Assembly: GCA_016712565.1 (NCBI GenBank)
Contig: JADJQU010000001.1
Location: 186,001-250,000 of the forward strand
DNA length: 64,000 nt
Reading direction: 5' to 3'
Source of the DNA: Planctomycetota bacterium
Lineage (GTDB): Bacteria; Planctomycetota; UBA1135; GCA-002686595
The position numbers and the translations under genes were made by a program. The notes below the pieces were generated by a model. It was not told where the DNA came from, ran no database searches, and saw only the letters and a list, made by a program, of their open reading frames with translations. This document shows positions 48,631 to 56,274 of the stretch, piece by piece (position 1 is the first letter of the stretch; each line of letters opens with the position of its first letter).

Positions 48631-49329
48631 ATGGCTGCCACCGATCCGGACCACCCGCCCGAACCGACCCCGCCCGAGGAAGAATTCGCGCTGCCGCCGG
48701 GTTTCGAGACCCCCGACACCGCGGACCTCGTGCGCCGGGCCCAGGCGGGCGACGTGGACGCGCTGAACGCGCTCTTCGCCCGCTACCACAGTCAGATGGT
48801 GGAGATCGCCCGCAGGCGCATCGGGCCCAAGCTGCGTCGCAAGGAAGATCCGGACGACCTGGCCCAGACCACGTTCCGCGAGGCGACTCGGGACTTCAAG
48901 AACTACGAGTACCGCGGCGAGGGATCGCTGGTGCGCTGGCTGGTGCACATCCTGCAGAACAAGATCCGGGACAAGGCCGAGTTCTACTCGGCGGGCAAGC
49001 GCAACACCTCCCTGGAGACCGCCCTGGACGCGCCGCTGGATCGACGCAGCGGCGACTCCAAGGGCATGGAACCGGAGGCACCCGACCTGTCGGTGACCCG
49101 CCAGGTCCAGCGCGGCGAGCGCTTCGAGATCCTGCGCAAGGCCCTGGTGGAGCTCTCGCCCGAGTACCGGGAGGCCATCACCCTGGTGTTCTTCCAGGGC
49201 CTGTCCCTGCGCGAGGCCGGCCAGCGCATGGGGGGCCGCAGCGAGGACGCCCTGCGCATGCTGCTGCGGCGCGCGGAGGCCAAGCTCCGCGACATCCTCA
49301 AGACGCCCCTGGGCAAAGACCCGCTGTAG
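48631..49329 (+). CDS. ECF RNA polymerase sigma factor
   Basis: The 232-aa protein starts at ATG 48631 and has an acidic, Pro-rich ~30-residue leader before region 2 (DTADLVRRAQAGDVDALNALF, DPDDLAQTTFREATRDF, RWLVHILQNKIRDKAEF). Region 4 is LVELSPEYREAITLVFFQGLSLREAGQRMGG. The leader and the long linker with APLDRRSGDSKGMEPEAPD are typical of planctomycete ECF sigma factors. No anti-sigma gene is adjacent. It is 46 bp after ligA, and followed by 313 bp without a gene. Confidence 0.92.
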   Translation: MAATDPDHPPEPTPPEEEFALPPGFETPDTADLVRRAQAGDVDALNALFARYHSQMVEIARRRIGPKLRRKEDPDDLAQTTFREATRDFKNYEYRGEGSLVRWLVHILQNKIRDKAEFYSAGKRNTSLETALDAPLDRRSGDSKGMEPEAPDLSVTRQVQRGERFEILRKALVELSPEYREAITLVFFQGLSLREAGQRMGGRSEDALRMLLRRAEAKLRDILKTPLGKDPL

Positions 49330-49642
49330 GAGCCGGGTTCCGCTTCGCTCGCCCCGGCCTTGGGTTCATGGCGCCGTGGCCCGTGGACCGCCGGGCGACG
49401 AAAAAACTGCGCGCCGGGTTTTGGCCGGCGCGCAGTCGAGGGGGGTCGAGGCACCTCACCGATCCAAGAGACGCCCCGAACCACCGCCAGCAGCCGAGGT
49501 GGGCTCCGGACCGAATGCGGAGCTCCCCAATTTCTCCCGCGCCCCCCCAAGTGACGGATGCTGCCCGGCTTACGTCGCCCGGGCCCGCGGCGGTCCCCTT
49601 GCCTGTCCCTCCCTCGGCGGCTACAGTCTCCGCCCCTCATCG
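49330..49642 (+). other. Intergenic region upstream of tRNA-Val
   Basis: Nothing coding is seen in 313 bp. It contains the hairpin at 49407-49435 and the tRNA promoter region. No promoter box can be assigned with confidence. Confidence 0.5.
49401..49435 (-). terminator. Intrinsic terminator for leftward transcripts
   Basis: A perfect 11-bp stem CTGCGCGCCGG/CCGGCGCGCAG with a 7-nt loop is followed, on the minus strand, by six T (AAAAAA at 49401-49406). It would stop minus-strand transcripts coming from the ATPase/integrase remnants. Confidence 0.8.
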
Positions 49643-49718
49643 GGGCCGCTAACTCAACTGGCAGAGTGCCATGTTCACAGCGTGGAAGTTACTGGTTCGA
49701 ATCCAGTGCGGCCCACCA
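49643..49718 (+). tRNA. tRNA-Val (anticodon CAC)
   Basis: All arms fold: acceptor GGGCCGC/GCGGCCC, D stem ACTC/GAGT, anticodon stem CCATG/CGTGG with loop TTCACAG giving anticodon CAC (Val, GTG codons), and T arm ACTGG-TTCGAAT-CCAGT. CCA is encoded at 49716-49718. Its 3' side abuts a decayed integrase, consistent with use as an integration site. Confidence 0.95.
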
Positions 49719-49809
49719 CCTGAACCCTTGTCCGCGACTGGACTTGCGCTCGCCCGCTCCGAGCGAGCCTCCGCGCGCGTCGCCGGCAGTGCCAGTTCAC
49801 TGCCCACTT

Positions 49810-49996
49810 TGGCCGGGCCCAGGGACAGCTTGCTCACTGCGCCGCGCACGTTGTCGGTCTGCAGGTGCGTGTCGACCTGCAAAAGGACCGACAGGGTCTT
49901 GTGACCGGTGAGGCAGGCCGCCTGCTGGAGCGGGACGCCCGCTCGGGCAAGCCTCGTCGCGACCGCGCGCCTCGCCTCGGCACGGGACTGCTTCAA
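49810..49996 (-). pseudogene. Tyrosine recombinase (integrase) C-terminal fragment
   Basis: The minus-strand frame reads KQSRAEARRAVATRLARAG, VPLQQAACLTGHKTLSVLL, then QVDTHLQTDNVRGAVSKLS. This is the catalytic C-terminus of a phage-type integrase: R-x-x-x-A-T-R-L, the (T)GHKT box and the position where the nucleophilic Tyr should be (QVYTHLQ expected; here Asp). The N-terminal two-thirds is gone and the Tyr is lost, so it is dead. It begins right after the stop of the ATPase gene and points at tRNA-Val, the usual arrangement for an element integrated at a tRNA 3' end. Confidence 0.7.
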
Positions 49997-49999
49997 CGG

Positions 50000-51247
50000 C
50001 TAGGCAACGTGCCCTTCGAAGCCCCGGGCCAGGAAGGATTGCCAGTCGATCATGGTCACGCCGGCGCGCTCTGCCGCGGCGCGACCGGCATCGGTCCCCA
50101 CCAGCGCGGGCCTGAAGTTCGGGAAACGGCGGTGGAATTCCAAGAGACCGCGGAGGTCTGCCGTCTGCACAGGCCCGGACTTGACCTCGATCACCCAGTT
50201 GCCCCAGGTCCCCTCGATGACCCCGTCCACTTCCAGGGGCTCCTCGCGCCAATAGTGAACCCGCTGGCCGGCGTTCCAAGCGTGAGCCAGGCACGCGTTC
50301 TCCAGCCACGCTCCGAAGCGGGCAGGGTCCGCCCGCTCGTCGGGCGAACCCAGCGGGTTGGCCACTGCGAGCAGGGCGTTGCTGAGCACCACCAGCTTCG
50401 GAGGAGCGTTGCGCCGGCGAGCAGCTTGTGGTGAGTACTTAGGCAGGGCGGCCACCAGGAAGCCCTCTTCCAGGAGCGACAGGTAGTGGGCGATGGTCTC
50501 CAGCGCGCCGGCATCTTGGAGCTGACCCTGGATCTTCTGCAAAGAGACGATCTGGGCAGGGGAAGCCGCGCACACAGCGAATACCTGGCGCAGCAGCGCC
50601 GGCTTCCTTACCGGCGCGAGCGCGAGAATGTCTCGGCCGATCGCCGGTTCGAGAATCGCGTCGTGCACGTAGGCTGCCCAGCGCTTTGCGTCCTTGCGTA
50701 GGGCATAGGCACCTGGGTACGCCCCCATTCGGACCACTAGGTCCGACGCCTTGTCGATAGGCTCGCCGAACGTGTCCGAGAGGCCGCTCGCCGACCAATG
50801 GCTAAGAGTCAGGCGCTCGAAGCGTCCGGCCAGGCTCTCTCGAGACCCGGTTGCAAGCCGGAGCGCGGAGGAACCGGTAGCGACGACGTGAATGCGTCGC
50901 CGCTGACGGCGAAGGCGATCCCATTCAGCCTTGAGCCGCCCAGCCCAGTCGGAGAGCATCTGGACCTCGTCCAGAAGGACGACGGACGGGCGACTGCTGT
51001 CCGCGGCGGCTTCGGCGCGCGCCCATAGCTGCTCCCAGAAGCCGGGCAGGGACGCTTCGGGCGCGTCGGCCGCGACAAACAGGGCCCGTGGGCCGTGCTG
51101 CTCGGCCAGAGAGTGGAGCAGGGTGGTCTTTCCGACCTGTCGCGGCCCGGTGAGCAGCTGGATGTGCCGCGGCGCCGGCTCGTGCAGGCGCTCCTTCAGG
51201 ATCGCTTCGCACTGCCGATACCCCAGCCAATAGCCCCGCTCGACCAT
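50000..51247 (-). CDS. DUF4143-type ATPase (AAA-family, nuclease-like C-terminus)
   Basis: The 415-aa protein has Walker A (LTGPRQVGKTTLLHSL), Walker B (VVLLDEVQMLSDW) and sensor (VVATGSSALRLATGSR), then a winged-helix stretch and a DUF4143 C-terminus that reads EVDGVIEG...WVIEVKSGPV, the core spacing of PD-(D/E)xK nuclease-like folds. These ATPases are scattered by horizontal transfer, abundant in archaea and accessory bacterial DNA; their role is unknown. It is next to the integrase scar on the same strand, and is flanked by tRNA-Val. The gene is intact. Confidence 0.9.
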   Translation of the reverse strand: MVERGYWLGYRQCEAILKERLHEPAPRHIQLLTGPRQVGKTTLLHSLAEQHGPRALFVAADAPEASLPGFWEQLWARAEAAADSSRPSVVLLDEVQMLSDWAGRLKAEWDRLRRQRRRIHVVATGSSALRLATGSRESLAGRFERLTLSHWSASGLSDTFGEPIDKASDLVVRMGAYPGAYALRKDAKRWAAYVHDAILEPAIGRDILALAPVRKPALLRQVFAVCAASPAQIVSLQKIQGQLQDAGALETIAHYLSLLEEGFLVAALPKYSPQAARRRNAPPKLVVLSNALLAVANPLGSPDERADPARFGAWLENACLAHAWNAGQRVHYWREEPLEVDGVIEGTWGNWVIEVKSGPVQTADLRGLLEFHRRFPNFRPALVGTDAGRAAAERAGVTMIDWQSFLARGFEGHVA

Positions 51248-51502
51248 GGTCTGATAATTATTCGACTACAGACTGAGTGTCAAGTGCCGGCCGCCGGTAG
51301 GTCCATCTCTTCCGACTTGTGATTCTGGCGCAGGCCTGTCGGGGTCCACTCATCCAGGGCCCGAGAGCCCCGGGGCCCGCTGACCTAAGGGACCACGACC
51401 GGTCACATGCGCGGGGCCGCGCCGCGGGCAGGGGGCCCAGCGGGTTCGATCGGGGCGGGGCATGGACACTCCGTTCCAACGCCCCGCGGGACCCGGCTTC
51501 GG

Positions 51503-52459
51503 TCAGTGCTGCGCTTTCGCCGCCTTCACGGCGGCGGTCAGGGCCGGCAGCACTTCGAGCGCGTCGCCCACGATGCCGTAGTCGGCGAGCTTGAAAATCG
51601 GGGCGTCCTTGTCCTTGTTGATCGCGACGATCACCTTGGATGTGCGCATGCCGGCCAGGTGCTGGATGGCGCCGGAGATGCCCACGGCGATGTAGAGCTG
51701 GGGCGCCACCGTCTTGCCGGTCTGGCCCACCTGCTCGGCGTGGGGACGCCAGCCGGCGTCGACCACGGCCCGCGAAGCGCCCGTGGCGGCGTTGCCGAAG
51801 GCCGCGGCCAGCTGCTCGATCAGGCCGAAGTTCTCGGGGCCCTTCATGCCGCGGCCGCCGGAGACCACCACGCCGGCCTCCTTGACGTCCAGCTTGCCGG
51901 CGGTCTTGGCTTCCACGGCGGTGACCGTGGCCTTGCCCCCGGCCGTGGCCGGGCGCTGGCTCACCTTGGGGGCGTCCACGGGCGCTCCGGGGGCGAAGGC
52001 GTTGGGGCGTGTGGTGGCGCAGAACACCGGGGCAGTGCTGGTGAGGGTCGCCAGGGCCTTGCCCGCGAGCCAGGGGCGCAGCACCTGGAACGACGCTCCC
52101 GAGGAGGCGAAGCCGGTGACATCACTGAAAAGGGTCACGTCCAGGTGCGCGGCGACGCGCGGGGCGATGTCCTTGCCGGTGACCGTGGCCGGAGCCAGGA
52201 AGGCCGTGGCCCCCGAGTCCCGGACCACGGCGGCCAGGTCCGCGGCGGTGGCGTCGGGGCTGAAGGGCCCGGAGCCCGCGAGGCAGATCACCTCGGCGGC
52301 CCCCGCCTTGCCGAAGGCGGCCGCGGCGCCGCTCGCGCCCTCGCCGCAGGTGACCGCCACCACGGTGCCGCCCGCCGAGCGGGCCGCGCCGATGCACTCC
52401 AGGCTCGCGCGCCGCGCTTGCCCGTTCGTTTGTTCCGCGAAGACGACGATGGTGGCCAT
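51503..52459 (-). CDS. etfA: Electron transfer flavoprotein alpha subunit
   Basis: The 318-aa subunit has the FAD-binding C-terminal domain: VVSGGRGMKGPENFGL, VVDAGWRPHAEQVGQTGKTV, LYIAVGISGAIQHLAGM and VIVAINKDKDAPIF. It pairs with EtfB to pass electrons from acyl-CoA and other dehydrogenases to the respiratory chain. It is downstream of etfB, starting 2 bp after its stop. Confidence 0.96.
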   Translation of the reverse strand: MATIVVFAEQTNGQARRASLECIGAARSAGGTVVAVTCGEGASGAAAAFGKAGAAEVICLAGSGPFSPDATAADLAAVVRDSGATAFLAPATVTGKDIAPRVAAHLDVTLFSDVTGFASSGASFQVLRPWLAGKALATLTSTAPVFCATTRPNAFAPGAPVDAPKVSQRPATAGGKATVTAVEAKTAGKLDVKEAGVVVSGGRGMKGPENFGLIEQLAAAFGNAATGASRAVVDAGWRPHAEQVGQTGKTVAPQLYIAVGISGAIQHLAGMRTSKVIVAINKDKDAPIFKLADYGIVGDALEVLPALTAAVKAAKAQH

Positions 52460-52461
52460 GT

Positions 52462-53214
52462 CTAGAGCACCTGGGCTTCGGTCTTGAGGGCGGTGATCAG
52501 GGCGGGCACCGCTGCGGCGCCCTCGCCGACGATGCGGCCGGCCTTGCGGGAGGGGGGCAGCTCCACCTTGACCACGAGGGTCTGGGTGTCGACGGCCAGG
52601 GGGGCCTCCTCGGCGATGGTCTTCGACTTGGCGGCCATGATCCCCTTGAGACTGGCGCGCCGCGGTTCGTTGAGGCCCTTGTTGCAGGTGATCACGGCGG
52701 GCAACCGGAAGGTCACGGTCTCGACGCCGTGCTCGGTCTCGCGCTTGGCCGTGCCGCCCTCGGCGCCGAGCTCCAGGGCGTGCACCTCGCCGACGCAGGC
52801 CCAGCCCAGGTAGGTGGCCAGCATCGGGCCCACCGCGGCGTGGTCGCGGTCGGTGGCGACCCGGCCGGTGAAGACCACGTCGGCGCCCAGGGCCTTGATC
52901 TTGGCCGCCAGGGCCTTGGCCGTGGAACGAGGGTCCCGGGCCGCGGGGTCGGCGTCCTTGAGGATCACGCCGTGGTCCGCGCCGCGGGCCAGGCACTCGC
53001 GCACCTCTTTCGAAGCATCCGAGGGGCCCAGGGTCACCACCGTGACCTCGCCGCCCTGCTTCTCCTTGGTCTTGAGCGCCTCCTCGACGGCGAGCTCGTC
53101 ATAGAAGGAGAGCATGTACTGCCAGCCGGTGGGATCCAGGCTCCGGCCGTCGGCGGCCAGCTTGGCCGTGGCCTCGGTGGTCGGGACGCGCTTGACGCAG
53201 GCGACGATTTTCAT
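52462..53214 (-). CDS. etfB: Electron transfer flavoprotein beta subunit
   Basis: The 250-aa subunit starts MKIVACVKRVPTTEATAKLA and shows the AMP-binding family pattern VFTGRVATDRDHAAVGPMLA and LPAVITCNKGLNEPRRASLK. It forms the ETF heterodimer with the following etfA. The two genes make a compact operon; no acyl-CoA dehydrogenase is adjacent in the window. Confidence 0.96.
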   Translation of the reverse strand: MKIVACVKRVPTTEATAKLAADGRSLDPTGWQYMLSFYDELAVEEALKTKEKQGGEVTVVTLGPSDASKEVRECLARGADHGVILKDADPAARDPRSTAKALAAKIKALGADVVFTGRVATDRDHAAVGPMLATYLGWACVGEVHALELGAEGGTAKRETEHGVETVTFRLPAVITCNKGLNEPRRASLKGIMAAKSKTIAEEAPLAVDTQTLVVKVELPPSRKAGRIVGEGAAAVPALITALKTEAQVL

Positions 53215-53319
53215 GGCTAGGGGGGCTCCCGCGGCCCGTTGGGGCGACTTTCGGAGGGCAAAGAGGATACCGGAAGGCCCCCGAAGCGTGAATACGCCCC
53301 TCGGCCCGTAGCCCCGCGG

Positions 53320-54117
53320 CTACTCGACGAGCTTGGACGCCTCGTCGGCGCTGATGCCCATCACCGGCGCGTCGAAACTGTGGCCCAGGTAGACCGCGCG
53401 CACCTCCGGATCGCTGATCAGGACCCGCGGAGGCCCTTCGCGAAAGATCTGCCCCTGGCGGATGATGTAGGCGCGGTCCGTGGCCTGGAGGGTCTCGCGC
53501 ACGTTGTGGTCCGTGATCAGGATGCCGATGTTCTTCTCCCGCAGCCGGGCGATCATGGCCTGGATCTCGCCCACGGCGATCGGGTCCACGCCCGCGAAGG
53601 GCTCGTCGAGCAGCAGGATCGCGGGCCGGGTCGCCAGGGCCCGGGCCAGCTCCAGGCGGCGCTGTTCACCCCCGGAAAGCGTGTCGGCCATGCTCTGGGA
53701 GAGGTGCGAGAGCTCCAGCTCCGAGAGCAGGTTCTCAGCCTCGTTGATGCGCTGGGCGCGGTTGAAGGGCATGGCCTCGAGGACCGCGAGCAGGTTGTCG
53801 AACACGCTCATGCGCTGGAAAAGGCTGCGTTCCTGGGGCAGGTAGCCCATGCCCAGGCGTGCGCGCCGGTACATGGGCTCCCGGGAACACTCGTTGCCGC
53901 GGATCAGCACGTGCCCGGCATCGGGCTTGGTCAGCCCCACGGTCATGCGGAAGCTCGTGGTCTTGCCCGCCCCGTTGGGGCCGAGCAGGCCGACGATCTC
54001 GCCGGCGCGCACCTCGAAACTGACGCCGTCGACCACGCGGCGCTTCTTGAACGACTTGACCAGGCCGCGAACTTCGAGCAGCAGCTCGCCTCGCGTCGGG
54101 GGGGCAGCAACGACCAT
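53320..54117 (-). CDS. lptB: LPS export ABC transporter ATPase LptB
   Basis: The 265-aa ATPase has Walker A (GPNGAGKTT), signature LSGGEQRRLELARAL, Walker B (AILLLDEPFAGVDP) and H-loop (ITDHNVRETL). The sequence RSLFQRMSVFDNLLAVLE and LVKSFKKRRVVDGVSFEV match LptB, the ATPase of the LptBFG lipopolysaccharide extractor. It implies an LPS-bearing outer membrane. The start (MVVAAPPTRG) at 54117 is preferred; the frame is open further upstream without good coding character. LptF/G are not in the window. Confidence 0.93.
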   Translation of the reverse strand: MVVAAPPTRGELLLEVRGLVKSFKKRRVVDGVSFEVRAGEIVGLLGPNGAGKTTSFRMTVGLTKPDAGHVLIRGNECSREPMYRRARLGMGYLPQERSLFQRMSVFDNLLAVLEAMPFNRAQRINEAENLLSELELSHLSQSMADTLSGGEQRRLELARALATRPAILLLDEPFAGVDPIAVGEIQAMIARLREKNIGILITDHNVRETLQATDRAYIIRQGQIFREGPPRVLISDPEVRAVYLGHSFDAPVMGISADEASKLVE

Positions 54118-54801
54118 GGGCGCAGTGTGCCGGGCCGGGCGGCCCAGCGCGAATGCCGGCTCCAAGTCGTCCTCCCTGGACGCCGGCCCGACGGACGGGC
54201 GCGAACGTAGATGCCGGTGCGCCAGGGAGTTCCGGCGGAGGTGTCGGCTGCTCCCGCCCAATGGGAAATCCTGGGCAGGATCTCTCCCGGGATTCGCTCC
54301 AGGATCGGTCTCTGGAGTTCCTGTGGAGAACCTGTGCACAGGTTCGTCGGGCCGCGGGGGCGCTTGCTCCCGCCGGGGTGAGGCTAGGCAACAGCCCCTT
54401 CACAATCGCGCTTCGCCAGCGGCAGGCAATTTCTGCCCATCCCATAAGTCGTTTGCTCGCAGTATCTTGCGACCGCGCCGCCCGGCGGCTCGCGACGGCG
54501 GATGGACTTTGGGGTCGGGTCCCCTGGGTCGGACCTTCCCGCTAGTGGGACCAAAAATGGGTTTTTGGCCTGTGGAAAAGCACACCCCTAGCCAAGCGCG
54601 CGCTTCGTCGTTCCACGGGGGCCGGCGGAGGCGCGGTTGGGGCCGCGAGGGGCCTCCCAGCGCGTCGGCCAGAGCGTCGGCCAGGGCTGCGGCCAAGGCT
54701 GCGGCCAAGGCTGCGGCCAAGGCGCCTGGCTGCGCAGCGGGCCGGACCTCGGGCAGGTCAAGCGGCGGGGCGGGCCGGGCAGGCGCCCACTCCCCGCGGT
54801 C
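54118..54801. other. 684-bp intergenic region between lptB and lepB
   Basis: No convincing gene is present. The open frames across it are Ala-rich shadows of a 12-bp tandem repeat (54662-54721) or are out of register with third-position GC. A weak A/T inverted repeat (CCAAAAA/TTTTTGG) is at 54551-54568. It could contain the promoter of lptB and the 3' region of lepB. No ncRNA is recognised. Confidence 0.5.
54662..54721 (+). repeat. 12-bp tandem repeat, five units
   Basis: Two units of GCGTCGGCCAG(A/G) are followed by three perfect units of GCTGCGGCCAAG. Being non-coding and 3-mer-phased, they may be a minisatellite of variable copy number. Confidence 0.85.
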
Positions 54802-56274
54802 CTAGTGGACCCACTTCAGGCGCAGGATCCCGTGCTCGACCGAGTAGGGCCAGAAGACGAACAGCGCCCGGCCCGTCATCAACTCCCGTGGCACGAAGGG
54901 CGCGCGCTCGCTGGGCAGGCGCCGGCACTCGCCGGTGGGCAGCACGAAGAGTTCGCCCCATTCGTCGCGGAACCACGTGGTCGGACCACGCTCGCTCTGC
55001 ATCTGGATCGGATTCTCGCCGTCGGCGATCTGCATGCGCATGCCGTCGAAGCGGCCGGGCACCATGCGCAGGTTGCCGCGCAGCGTGCGCGTCACGCCGT
55101 CGATGGCGGTTTCCATGACGTACAGCAACCACTCGCGGCTGTCGCTCGAGTTCTGGGTGTTGTCGCCCATCATGAAATAGTGGCCGGCGGGGATGACCCA
55201 CTGGGACTCGCTGGTGCCCTCGCGGTAGTAGATGTCGCGGGAGACCTGCAGGTCTTCGAGGAGCGCGCCCGCGCCGCGGCACTCGATCCAGGCCGAGGAG
55301 GTCTGGTCGGTGGCGAGTTCGACGTCGAGGGCCATGCGCACCTCCCCCTCGATGTCGAGCGACAGCTCGTCGTCGAGGTTCTGGGCGCCGAAGGAGACGC
55401 GCTTGCCGCCCGGCAGGCGATAGGCCGGTCCGCGCAGTTCGCGGAAGGCCTTGTCCGGCGAGGCAGGGGCCGTGTCCTCCACCACGATCGAGAGGCAGGC
55501 GTCCGCCGGGGCGGCGGGGCCTGGGATCGAGAGCCGGTACCGGCGCGTGCCCTCGTCGAGTTCCACCACCACGGCTTCCAGGCCGGCCTCCGCCGTGACC
55601 TGGCCCTCCACGCGCAGGTCGCCCACCGCGTTTTCGCCGGAGTACTCCCCCGGGCGCACGATGCTCTGGATGCTGCGCGGGTAGCCGTCGGCGTAGACGT
55701 CCATGATCGCTCCGGCGCGGCCCACGAAACGGGCTCGACCCGCGCCCGAGGCTTCGATCGAGCGGTGGCCGAAGGTCCAGGGCGGGGTGGCGCCGGCCTC
55801 CGGCTTCCAGGTGGGGGATTCGCCCTCCTTGGACCCGTCGAGCGGCTTCCAGGTTTCGCGCTGGATGGGGCGCGGACGGCGCAGCGCCTTCCAGGGCTCG
55901 CGCTCGCTCGCCCGCGTCCACAGGTCGCCGTGGGCGATGCGGAACTGCTCACCGGGCATGCCCACGATGCGCTTGATGAAGTTCTTCGAGCGGTCGAGGG
56001 GGTACTTGAAGGTCGCCACCTCGAAGCGCTCGGGGTCGCGGTAGTGGTAGGAGAACTTGTCCACCAGCACGCGGTCGAAGATCTGCGTCTCGGTGTTGCC
56101 CATCAACGTGGGCTGCATCGAACCGGTGGGGATCTTGTAGGCCTCCAGCACGAAGTACTTGAGCATCACCGCCATGATCACGGCGACGGCGAAGGCCTCG
56201 ATGTTGTCGCGCAGGGGCGTCTTGCGCGCGGGAAGGCCCTCGGCGAGCGCGGCGGAATCCTGCTGCGCGCTCAC
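54802..56274 (-). CDS. lepB: Signal peptidase I with large inserted domain
   Basis: The 490-aa protease has a TM anchor (26-44), catalytic Ser52 (KIPTGSMQPTL), Lys101 (NFIKRIVGMPGE) and the late box GDNTQNSSDSR at 370-380. Residues ~115-355 form an inserted beta-rich domain between boxes D and E; usual SPase I is 250-320 aa. The ATG overlaps the lepA stop by 4 bp (ATGA). It removes Sec signal peptides on the outer face of the inner membrane. The lepA-lepB order is the same as in other bacteria. Confidence 0.93.
   Translation of the reverse strand: MSAQQDSAALAEGLPARKTPLRDNIEAFAVAVIMAVMLKYFVLEAYKIPTGSMQPTLMGNTETQIFDRVLVDKFSYHYRDPERFEVATFKYPLDRSKNFIKRIVGMPGEQFRIAHGDLWTRASEREPWKALRRPRPIQRETWKPLDGSKEGESPTWKPEAGATPPWTFGHRSIEASGAGRARFVGRAGAIMDVYADGYPRSIQSIVRPGEYSGENAVGDLRVEGQVTAEAGLEAVVVELDEGTRRYRLSIPGPAAPADACLSIVVEDTAPASPDKAFRELRGPAYRLPGGKRVSFGAQNLDDELSLDIEGEVRMALDVELATDQTSSAWIECRGAGALLEDLQVSRDIYYREGTSESQWVIPAGHYFMMGDNTQNSSDSREWLLYVMETAIDGVTRTLRGNLRMVPGRFDGMRMQIADGENPIQMQSERGPTTWFRDEWGELFVLPTGECRRLPSERAPFVPRELMTGRALFVFWPYSVEHGILRLKWVH

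Noticed and set aside
49649..49809. Continuation of the integrase frame across tRNA-Val (ends WIRTSNFHAV...)
   Set aside because: This is the well-known antisense translation of a tRNA gene and not protein-coding.
51248..51502. Second tRNA 3' end copy as element boundary
   Set aside because: No repeat of the tRNA-Val 3' sequence was found; a GGTTCGATC-like string near 51442 is too short.
54551..54568. A/T hairpin CCAAAAA/TTTTTGG as terminator of lepB
   Set aside because: It lacks GC-rich stem character and is 230 bp from the stop.
54400..54720. 106-aa minus-strand frame starting MAAALAAALAAALADALADAL
   Set aside because: It is a translation of the 12-bp tandem repeat and lacks an RBS or family similarity.
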